Positions 33,356 through 40,213 of a DNA stretch of 64,000 bases are shown piece after piece; position 1 is the stretch's first letter; every line of letters begins with the position of its first letter. Both the position numbers and the translations under genes were made by a program. The notes below the pieces were generated by a model that made no database searches, had not been told where the DNA came from, and worked only from the letters and a program-made list of their open reading frames with translations. This DNA is from Nitrospirales bacterium (lineage in GTDB: Bacteria; Nitrospirota; Nitrospiria; Nitrospirales; UBA8639): the NCBI GenBank assembly GCA_022828225.1, contig JAJEJG010000006.1, positions 62,001-126,000 of the forward strand, written 5' to 3'.

Positions 33356-34297
33356 CTACGCATCCTCCCCCGCGTAAATCTTCATGCAGGTGTCCAGGAA
33401 CGTGACGGCCTCGGGTTTCGGGCGCTGGAACGAATTCCTGCCGATGATCGAACCGAACCCTCCCCCATCGCGGATCGCCCGCACTTCGTCGAAAATGGCC
33501 TTGTCCGTACCCTTGGCGCCGCCGGAGAAGATGACGATGCGCCTCCCGTTGAACGCACTTTGCACCACGTGACGAATGCGCTCGACCGGCGTGCCGATAG
33601 GAATCTTCTCGGCTTCATAGACTTTTTTGGCTTCCGCCTGTTCGATATGATCGGTCGGCACCTTGACCTTGATAATGTGCGCGCCCAGTTGGGCCGCGAT
33701 TTGGGCCGCATAGCACACCACGTCGACCGCCGTTTCTCCGGCCTTGGGTAATTTCCCGCCACGGGGATACGACCAGACCACCACGGCGAGTCCGACCGAC
33801 TTGGCTTCGGCGGCAATCTCCTGCAAATTCTCATACATCTCCTGGCTGTACGACGACCCCGGGTAGATGGTGTACCCGACCGCACAACATCCCAATCGCA
33901 GTGCGTCCTGGACGCTGCCGGTGACCGCCTGACTATAATCGTCGCCGCCGAAAAGGGAGTCGCTGTTGTTGAGCTTGAGGATCAAGGGAATATGTCCGGC
34001 ATATTCCGCGGCGCCGGCTTCCAGGAACCCCAACGGAGCCGCGTAGGCGTTGCAGCCGGCGTCAATCGCCAATTCAAAGTGGTAGAGGGGGTCATACCCG
34101 GGAGGGTTCGCGGCAAAGCTGCGGGCCGGACCATGTTCAAAACCCTGATCCACCGGCAGGATCAGAAGTTTGCCTGTTCCCGCCAATCGCCCGCTCATCA
34201 ACAACCTGGCCAGGTTCGCCCGGATGCTCGGCGCGTCGCTTTGATAATATCCGAGGATTTCTTGTACCCGTTTGGTGATTCTGGGACTTTCACTCAC
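33356..34297 (-). CDS. fbaB: Class I fructose-bisphosphate aldolase (archaeal/DhnA type)
   Basis: A 313-residue aldolase that forms a Schiff base with fructose-1,6-bisphosphate for glycolysis or gluconeogenesis. Landmarks are LLILPVDQGFEHGPARSFAA, the LKLNNSDSLF region, GCCAVGYTIYPGSSYSQEMY, VVVWSYPRGGKLPKAGETAV and the Schiff-base lysine in GAHIIKVKVPTDH, then IVIFSGGAKGTDKAIFDEVR. These are features of the FbaB family, not of class II zinc aldolases. With a class I FBPase 4 kb away it fits a gluconeogenic or CO2-fixing metabolism. Confidence 0.93.
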   Translation of the reverse strand: MSESPRITKRVQEILGYYQSDAPSIRANLARLLMSGRLAGTGKLLILPVDQGFEHGPARSFAANPPGYDPLYHFELAIDAGCNAYAAPLGFLEAGAAEYAGHIPLILKLNNSDSLFGGDDYSQAVTGSVQDALRLGCCAVGYTIYPGSSYSQEMYENLQEIAAEAKSVGLAVVVWSYPRGGKLPKAGETAVDVVCYAAQIAAQLGAHIIKVKVPTDHIEQAEAKKVYEAEKIPIGTPVERIRHVVQSAFNGRRIVIFSGGAKGTDKAIFDEVRAIRDGGGFGSIIGRNSFQRPKPEAVTFLDTCMKIYAGEDA

Positions 34298-34336
34298 AAG
34301 CCATTCCTCCTATGCTGTGCCAGACCTGACTCACTC

Positions 34337-34379
34337 TTAACTCCTTCTCCCCTGGTGGGAGAGGGCTGGGGTGAGGGGG
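34337..34379. repeat. Interspersed repeat, CTCCTTCTCCCC...GGGAGAGGGCTGGGG type
   Basis: The short gap between cysE and fbaB contains CTCCTTCTCCCC, TGGTGGGAGAGGG and CTGGGGTGAGGGGG. The same type is inserted in the coding sequence of mod (41535-41571). Confidence 0.6.
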
Positions 34380-34380
34380 A

Positions 34381-35013
34381 TCAGTCGTTTTCCAACTTTT
34401 TCCGCAGGTCGATCAGTTCCCGCTCCATCAGGTCAAACCGTTCGGCGATCGGGTCGGGAATATTCGCATGGTCCATGGCTTCTTCCGGGACCCGCGCCCC
34501 AATCGTCTTGACGATGCGTCCGGGAATGCCCGTGACCGTGGAATTGGAAGGAACGGAGCGCAGGACCACCGAATTGGCTCCGATTTTCACCGAATCCCCG
34601 ATGCGGATGTTGCCCAACACCTTGGCGCCCGATCCCACCACCACGTGATTGCCCAACGTGGGGTGCCGTTTTCCTTTTTCTTTCCCCGTGCCGCCCAACG
34701 TCACCCCCTGAAACAACGTGACGTAATCGCCGATCTCCGTGGTCTCGCCAACCACCACGCCCATGCCGTGATCGATGAAAAACCCGTTTCCGATTGCCGC
34801 ACCGGGATGGATTTCCACACCCGTCACCCAACGGGCGAATTGCGATACCAGCCGCCCCAAGAGTCGAAGCCGCATCTTCCACAACCGGTGCGCCACGCGA
34901 TACGCCAGCAGCGCCTGAAATCCGGCATAGGTCAGAAACACTTCCAGCGTGGTCCTGGCCGCGGGGTCACGGTCAAATACAGCCTGAAGATCCTGTCGAA
35001 TCACACTGAACAT
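34381..35013 (-). CDS. cysE: Serine O-acetyltransferase
   Basis: A 210-residue enzyme that acetylates serine with acetyl-CoA, the first step of cysteine synthesis. The N-terminal helical part ([20 protein letters not shown]) is followed by the left-handed beta-helix: [20 protein letters not shown] with the catalytic histidine, [40 protein letters not shown] and [20 protein letters not shown]. This is the short CysE type common outside enterobacteria. The ATG lies three bases after the ispF stop, so they are one transcript. Confidence 0.93.
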   Translation of the reverse strand: MFSVIRQDLQAVFDRDPAARTTLEVFLTYAGFQALLAYRVAHRLWKMRLRLLGRLVSQFARWVTGVEIHPGAAIGNGFFIDHGMGVVVGETTEIGDYVTLFQGVTLGGTGKEKGKRHPTLGNHVVVGSGAKVLGNIRIGDSVKIGANSVVLRSVPSNSTVTGIPGRIVKTIGARVPEEAMDHANIPDPIAERFDLMERELIDLRKKLEND

Positions 35014-35016
35014 GGT

Positions 35017-35511
35017 TCAACCCATTTTCTCATCGGACGAGGCATCGGCCAGAAGGCAGACGGCCTGGGCGGCGATCCCTTCCTGCCTGCCGAGCGCGCC
35101 AAGAGAATCATGACTCTTGACCTTGACGTTGACGAGCGACGGGTCCACCCGCAAAACCCCGGCCAATTGCTTGCCCATCTCAGCCAAATAATTTCCCAAC
35201 CGTGGAGCCTGGGCCACGATAACCGTATCCAGATTCACGAGATGCAGCCCCCGTTCCTCGAGTTTGGCGCAAACGCCTGCCAGCATTTCCAGACTGTTCA
35301 TATTCGCCCATTGCGGATCACTGCTGGGATAATACCGGCCCAAATCCCCTTCTCCCATGGCCCCCAACAGCGCGTCACACACGGCATGCGTCAGCGCATC
35401 CGCATCGGAATGGCCGTCCAGGCCATGCGTATGCGGAACCTGCACGCCGCCCAAAATAAGCGGCTTGCCTTCCTTCAACTGATGAACGTCGTATCCGATC
35501 CCAACCCGCAT
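35017..35511 (-). CDS. ispF: 2-C-methyl-D-erythritol 2,4-cyclodiphosphate synthase
   Basis: A 164-residue trimeric enzyme of the non-mevalonate isoprenoid pathway. Signature regions are MRVGIGYDVHQLKEGKPLIL with zinc-binding aspartate and histidine, VPHTHGLDGHSDADALTHAV with the third zinc ligand, and DPSLVNVKVKSHDSLGALGR. ispD lies two genes upstream on the same strand, with rlpA between. Together they supply precursors for the prenyl synthase at 24 kb and for undecaprenol. Confidence 0.96.
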   Translation of the reverse strand: MRVGIGYDVHQLKEGKPLILGGVQVPHTHGLDGHSDADALTHAVCDALLGAMGEGDLGRYYPSSDPQWANMNSLEMLAGVCAKLEERGLHLVNLDTVIVAQAPRLGNYLAEMGKQLAGVLRVDPSLVNVKVKSHDSLGALGRQEGIAAQAVCLLADASSDEKMG

Positions 35512-35649
35512 ACGCTGGCCCGTCCTTCTTCATCCGACTCTCAAACTAGTAAGAATACAGGAAAAAAGCAACAGGAGAAAAGGGAGGATTTCCCCGTTGG
35601 CTGAAACCTGCAAAGCCGGGTCTACTGCTGTTCCGCCTCGCGTCTGTTT

Positions 35650-36196
35650 TTAGTTGCAGGATTTGACGGGGATGACTTTGACATGGACCCGAGCCAGTCC
35701 CTTTTTGTGAAAGCCCAGTTTTTGGGCTGCTCCATAACTCACGTCGATAATGCGTTTCTTGGAGTTCGGGCTATCGGCACTGGGAAAAGGGCCACGATCA
35801 TTGACCCGGACGATAATCGATCGACCGTTTTCCAGGTTCGTGACTCGAACGTTGATCGGCAACGGCAGACGTTTGTGAGCAGCCGTCAAGCCCATCGGAT
35901 TAAACGCTTCGCCGTTCGCGGTCACGCGCCCCCCCCCTTTTTTTCAGGACTTCCTGCCCATACCATGAGGCGATACCTATCTGTTCATAGCGTTGGGCTT
36001 GCCGGACACTCAACGGCACGTAACGTTTGCCCCTCACCACGTAGGGAGACGCTTTGACCTGCCCTCGGCACACGGCTTGTTTGACTGGGCGCTTCTCAAC
36101 CGTTTCAACGGTCGTACAGGCAGTGAGCAAGGCCACGGCCAAGAAAACAGGGAGCAACCATGTTTTGGAAGGAAGCGCCGGTTTCATTTGTGACAT
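35650..36196 (-). pseudogene. rlpA: Septal ring lytic transglycosylase RlpA, split by a frameshift in a homopolymer run
   Basis: Two overlapping reading frames together encode one RlpA lipoprotein. The first (36196-35900) has a lipoprotein signal (LPVFLAVALLTACTTVETVE) and ends just after QIGIASWYGQEVLKK. The second (35925-35650) continues TANGEAFNPMGLTAAHKRLP, then VTNLENGRSIIVRVNDRGPF with the double-psi barrel residues. The break lies in seven A followed by nine G on the coding strand (35929-35944). Removing one base restores LKKGGGRVTANGEAF, a normal RlpA sequence. It may be a sequencing artefact, phase variation, programmed slippage or true inactivation. The start overlaps the ispD stop. 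RlpA cleaves denuded glycan strands in the outer wall. Confidence 0.85.
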
Positions 36197-36885
36197 AGGT
36201 ATCGGAGAATCGCCTCTCCCCTTACCAGGTCTTCCGGACGAGTCACCTTGATGTTGTCCGGACTGCCGTTGACGATGGAAACCCGATGCCCGATCCGTTC
36301 GACCAGGAACGCGTCGTCAGTCGCCTCCACGCCGGCCTTCTGGCTGGACCGGTGGGCTTCCCGCAGCAGTTCGACGTTGAAGGCTTGAGGGGTTTGGGCG
36401 GACCAGAGCCGCTGCCGGTCGAGGGTGGTTTCGATCATCCCGTCCGGAGCCGCCCGCTTGATCGTATCGTGGAGGGGGATCGCCACGATCGCCGCGCCGT
36501 GGGTCCTGGCGCCGTCAACCACTTCTTCGATCATCGTACCCGTGACAAATGGCCGCACGGCGTCATGGACGACGACGATCTTCGTCCGCTCATCCGCGGC
36601 CTGTACTCCGTTCCAGACCGAATCCTGTCTCCGGGCTCCGCCGGCGGTGACCGTGCTGATTTTGGAAAAGGCGAATTGGGGTAAAAGTTCTTGTTGACAA
36701 TACGTGACCGCGTCTTCGGGAACGACCACGACGATTTCGGAAATCGTCTTGCTCGACTCGAACACCCGGAGAGCGTGGACAAGAAGCGGCACGCCACCCA
36801 ACTGAAGAAACTGTTTGGGGACTTCGTTCCCCATTCGCGTACCGGCCCCACCGGCCGGCACCACCGCGGCCACCCACTCATCCAC
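36184..36885 (-). CDS. ispD: 2-C-methyl-D-erythritol 4-phosphate cytidylyltransferase
   Basis: A 233-residue enzyme that joins CTP to methylerythritol phosphate in isoprenoid synthesis. It has the nucleotide loop VVPAGGAGTRMGNEVPKQFL, TVTAGGARRQDSVWNGVQAA, the VVVHDAVRPFV motif, TIKRAAPDGMIETTLDRQRL and QTPQAFNVELL. The GTG start at 36885 overlaps the end of the PIN-TRAM gene by eight bases and its stop overlaps rlpA, so three or more genes are coupled here. Confidence 0.96.
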   Translation of the reverse strand: MDEWVAAVVPAGGAGTRMGNEVPKQFLQLGGVPLLVHALRVFESSKTISEIVVVVPEDAVTYCQQELLPQFAFSKISTVTAGGARRQDSVWNGVQAADERTKIVVVHDAVRPFVTGTMIEEVVDGARTHGAAIVAIPLHDTIKRAAPDGMIETTLDRQRLWSAQTPQAFNVELLREAHRSSQKAGVEATDDAFLVERIGHRVSIVNGSPDNIKVTRPEDLVRGEAILRYLCHK

Positions 36886-37903
36886 GTGCGAAACTCACCA
36901 CGTCCCGGTCGGTTTCTTCCCGCAGGCGGGTAAAGATCATCCGGCCCGCGCTCGTTTGCAAAATACTCGTGACGACCACGTCGATGTTTTTGCCGATGCA
37001 ACGCTTGGCGTTATCGACGACCACCATGGTCCCGTCATCCAGGTACGCCACGCCCTGCCCGGCTTCCTTTCCTTCCTTCAACACGAAGACCCGCATCGTT
37101 TCACCGGGGAGCACGACCGGCTTGAGCGCGTTGGACAACTCGTTGATGTTCAGCACCTGCACGCCCTGCAATTCGGCGACCTTGTTCAGGTTCAGGTCAT
37201 TGGTCAGAATTTTGGCATCCAGCTTCTTGCCCAATTCCACCAACTTGGCGTCAACCTCCTTGATGTTGGGGAAATCGTCCTCGACAATCTCCACCTCAAC
37301 GTCGTCATTCTTCTGAATATGATTGAGAATATCGAGTCCCCTGCGGCCCCGTGCGCGTTTCAATGAATCCGCCGAATCGGAAATATGCTGGAGTTCCTGC
37401 AAAATAAATTGAGGAATGACGAATTCTCCCTCCATGAAACCGGTTTCACACAGGTCGGCGATACGGCCGTCAATGATCACACTGGTATCCAGCAATTTTG
37501 GGGTGCGGAATCGTCCCGCAGGCTTCACATCGGCCACGGGCTTGTCGTCGCTATCGTATTCCCTGCCGTAGCGAACGCCCGACGCGAGTCCGAGATACGG
37601 AAAGATCAACAACGTCGCAAACGAGATCAACCGGATGAGTGGATGCGGCGCCAGGAACGGAGTCAAGAAAATGCACATCCCCGCCAAGAGCATGCCGATA
37701 CTGAAGCCGGCTCCGCCATGCACGAGAGTCCGGGCGGAAATCGACTCCATGAAAGCAATCTCGGCGAAGATCAATGCGCCGCTGACCAATGCGCCGAATC
37801 CGGCGCCGACTGCCGCATGGAGCATCGTCCCGCCGCCCGCCACGTATCCCGTCGTAAGCCCGAGCAGAATGCTGATGACCAGAAAACCGGCTCGCAGAGC
37901 CAT
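36878..37903 (-). CDS. Membrane PIN-TRAM domain protein (YacL type)
   Basis: A 341-residue protein. Four hydrophobic helices occupy about residues 5-120 (for example FLVISILLGLTTGYVAGGGT and MLLAGMCIFLTPFLAPHPLI). They are followed by a PIN nuclease-like domain (residues 140-270: LDTSVIIDGRIADLCETGFM, then RRGLDILNHI, then KILTNDLNLNKVAELQGVQV with the conserved acids) and a C-terminal TRAM domain (about 275-335). The order is that of Bacillus YacL. PIN domains are usually RNases; the target is unknown. The ATG at 37903 has AGAGGAG five bases before it. Confidence 0.88.
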   Translation of the reverse strand: MALRAGFLVISILLGLTTGYVAGGGTMLHAAVGAGFGALVSGALIFAEIAFMESISARTLVHGGAGFSIGMLLAGMCIFLTPFLAPHPLIRLISFATLLIFPYLGLASGVRYGREYDSDDKPVADVKPAGRFRTPKLLDTSVIIDGRIADLCETGFMEGEFVIPQFILQELQHISDSADSLKRARGRRGLDILNHIQKNDDVEVEIVEDDFPNIKEVDAKLVELGKKLDAKILTNDLNLNKVAELQGVQVLNINELSNALKPVVLPGETMRVFVLKEGKEAGQGVAYLDDGTMVVVDNAKRCIGKNIDVVVTSILQTSAGRMIFTRLREETDRDVVSFARG

Positions 37904-37997
37904 ACGGTCTCCTCTTGCGCGGTGCATGCCTGGACATCCGTAACAGGTTCATTCCAGACAATGCCTGCCTGTACAATCCAAACCAACCAAACCGTTG

Positions 37998-38993
37998 CTA
38001 CTCTCGAATCAAAAGCTGTTCTGCCGCTTCGACGTCTTCACGACTGCCAATGATCAGCGGAACACATTGGTGGGGAGTTTTGGGGTGAATGGTGGAAATG
38101 CGCTCCACGCCCGTGCTTCCAATTCCCCCGGCCTGCTCCGCCACGAAACTCAACGGAGCGGCTTCATACATCAAACGCAGTTTTCCCTCAGGTTTCTGCA
38201 CGTCACCGGGATACAGGTACAGCCCGCCCTTCAGCAAAATCCGATGGACGTCCGCCACCAGACATCCCGTGTACCGTGAAGAATACGGTCGTCCCGTGGC
38301 CTCGTCATGAGCCTGAAAATGATCGACTACTTTTACCATATTTTTTGACCACTTATATCTGTTACCTTCATTGACACTATAGATTTTACCACTGGCCGGA
38401 ATTTGAATATTCGAGGCCGAGAGGAAAAATTCACCGCTCTCCGGCTCGAGCGTAAATTGATGCACGCCTTCTCCGCACGTATACACGAGAATCGTGGCGG
38501 TTCCATACAACAGATACCCTGCGGCCACTTGCTCACACCCCGTCTTCAGAAAATTTCCGGCGGGGTCCAACCGATGGATGGAAAATATCGACCCGAGAGA
38601 TCCGTTGACGTCGATATTCGAGGACCCGTCCAGCGGATCGAAAAATACGGCGAATTTCCCAGATCCTTCGACAGGCTCAGGACAGGCTCCTTCGGCATGA
38701 GCGACGACAAACGGTTCGTCCATTTCTTCGGAAACCACGATTTGCACGATCGTGCTATCCTGAAAGGCCTCCACAAACAGCGCGTTGGCCCGTGCATCCA
38801 TTCGCTGCACCTGCTCGCCATGGACGTTTCGCTCGTCGGTCGTGCCGAGGCGATCCGTGAGACCCGCCGCGCTCAGATCCCGGACAATTTTCTTCCCTGC
38901 CGAGACAATACCATTCATGATCGCGGATAAATCCGCCGCGCCATCGGCCTTTAATTGTTGCTGGTCTAAAATATGGCGGGTAAGGGAGATCAT
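37998..38993 (-). CDS. fbp: Class I fructose-1,6-bisphosphatase with an in-frame repeat insertion
   Basis: A 331-residue enzyme that removes the 1-phosphate of fructose-1,6-bisphosphate in gluconeogenesis or the Calvin-type cycle. Conserved parts are IVVSEEMDEP, the metal site FFDPLDGSSNIDVNGSLGSI, the KIYSVNEGNRYKWSKNM segment, RYTGCLVADVHRILLKGGLY and PLSFVAEQAGGIGSTGVERI. Just before the metal site, eight residues (ACPEPVEG) are encoded by a 24-base interspersed repeat. The reading frame is intact, so the enzyme may still work with a lengthened loop. The ATG at 38993 follows GGAAAC and fits the family N-terminus. Confidence 0.93.
   Translation of the reverse strand: MISLTRHILDQQQLKADGAADLSAIMNGIVSAGKKIVRDLSAAGLTDRLGTTDERNVHGEQVQRMDARANALFVEAFQDSTIVQIVVSEEMDEPFVVAHAEGACPEPVEGSGKFAVFFDPLDGSSNIDVNGSLGSIFSIHRLDPAGNFLKTGCEQVAAGYLLYGTATILVYTCGEGVHQFTLEPESGEFFLSASNIQIPASGKIYSVNEGNRYKWSKNMVKVVDHFQAHDEATGRPYSSRYTGCLVADVHRILLKGGLYLYPGDVQKPEGKLRLMYEAAPLSFVAEQAGGIGSTGVERISTIHPKTPHQCVPLIIGSREDVEAAEQLLIRE
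38664..38687. repeat. Interspersed repeat inserted in the fbp reading frame
   Basis: TCCTTCGACAGGCTCAGGAC followed by AGGC lies in coding sequence. On the coding strand GAAGGA flanks both sides of the unit, like a target-site or slippage duplication. The same unit sits in intergenic positions at 40063-40083 and, varied, at 52575-52599. Confidence 0.85.
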
Positions 38994-39045
38994 AAGCAGT
39001 TTCCGGTATGAATCATTATAGGATTTTTGCGCAAAAAGTCGAGGC

Positions 39046-39816
39046 TCATTTCCGTGACGGACTCCATTTCTCAATCACCGCCGTGGCCGACCCGACAATG
39101 ACTCGGGCTTCCATCATGACGGGAACCCGCTCCGGCGTATTCGTGAGCCAGATTCTGATGTTGCCCTCATTCAGGAAAATCCCCCGAAACGGCATAACGG
39201 CCAGCAGGCGAATCGCTTCGACCTCGCCCCAGGACCCGCTGACGGATTCGATGGCTTCGACCTTGACCTCGACGTTGTAGTTCTTCCGGTCATGGTGAAT
39301 ATCCAGATACACCGAAGAGCCCGGTTCGAGATTCGGCATCGTCCGCAAAAAATACAAACACGATAAGGGACCATGCGAACCGGGCGGAATGTCATGAACC
39401 GAGGATTCGCCGTCTTTCACCACCGTGACCCGGTTGATCAGACGATCGAACGTGACGTCAAATTCTTCATGGCGACTGCCCTCTCGACGTTCAAACAACA
39501 AACGCCGGGGGAGCAGGGTCTCGGCATCGACAAGTGAATCCACGTGGTTCTTGACTGGAAAAAAGACGGAAATAAAATCATTCGACCGAATCGTGGTCAC
39601 CAGGCGCCGGGCCGGATTCCCGTCGGCATCCGTCACTTCTTCCGTTTTCATGTACGCGTGCCCGGCCGGAACGCCCCACAAGGAGATGCCATAGCGATAA
39701 TCTTCTTTTTCCTGAACAGCAAAAGCCGCAGGTAACAGAGCCGCCGCCAGCAATCCCAGCAGCAGGCCGCTCACCCCGATCACGAACAGTCTATGTCGAA
39801 TCAATCCGGCACGCAT
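39046..39816 (-). CDS. Exported DUF3108 protein
   Basis: A 256-residue protein with an N-terminal signal-like helix (LFVIGVSGLLLGLLAAALLP, cleavage near AFAVQEKED) and a DUF3108 domain: DYRYGISLWGVPAGHAYMKT, FFPVKNHVDSLVDAETLLPR, VTFDRLINRVTVVKDGESSV, DIPPGSHGPLSCLYFLRTMP and a final RIWLTNTPERVPVMMEARVI. Members are periplasmic or outer-membrane-associated and thought to bind lipid-like ligands; there is no proven role. The gene precedes fbp on the same strand with a short gap. Confidence 0.85.
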   Translation of the reverse strand: MRAGLIRHRLFVIGVSGLLLGLLAAALLPAAFAVQEKEDYRYGISLWGVPAGHAYMKTEEVTDADGNPARRLVTTIRSNDFISVFFPVKNHVDSLVDAETLLPRRLLFERREGSRHEEFDVTFDRLINRVTVVKDGESSVHDIPPGSHGPLSCLYFLRTMPNLEPGSSVYLDIHHDRKNYNVEVKVEAIESVSGSWGEVEAIRLLAVMPFRGIFLNEGNIRIWLTNTPERVPVMMEARVIVGSATAVIEKWSPSRK

Positions 39817-39889
39817 AAGTCTCTATCGAGATTGTACACGACTTAAAGAAAGCAGGCACCGGCTCGCCGCCATTCCGAGCAAGTCCCCG

Positions 39890-40106
39890 ACCTGTCATCC
39901 TGAGCGAAGCGAAGGATCTCGTAGTTTCTCATGTGCCCTTTTCCGTCATCCCCGACCTGATTGGGGATCCAGTATCGTTGTATTCGTTTCTTCTCTTGTC
40001 CTTGTCTGTCATTCCCGACCCCGATCGGGAATCCAGCGTTGTTCAGTTCCCCTCCTCTGTAAGCCTGTCCTGAGCCTGTCGAAGGAGAGGGGCAAGGGGA
40101 GGTAGA
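39890..40106. repeat. Cluster of interspersed repeats, one nested in another
   Basis: The 400-base gap before mod holds no gene. It contains CCTGAGCGAAGCGAAGGATC (39898-39917), two GTCATCCCCGACC...GGGATCCAG and GTCATTCCCGACC...GGGAATCCAG elements (39950-40036), and a CCCCTCCTCTGTAA...GGAGAGGGG element (40047-40106) interrupted by a 21-base insert at 40063-40083. Confidence 0.8.
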
Positions 40107-40213
40107 GCGTCTTTGCCTTTAGTGTTTCACCTTCACCCCCTGTTATCGATCAAAAAGCCCACCATGAATTTCCCATTTGACCGGATAATCCAGCAAGCCT
40201 ATATTCACGATCT

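Noticed and set aside
34468-35604. 378-codon frame opposite cysE and ispF
   Set aside because: Both opposite genes are unmistakable and co-oriented with neighbours.
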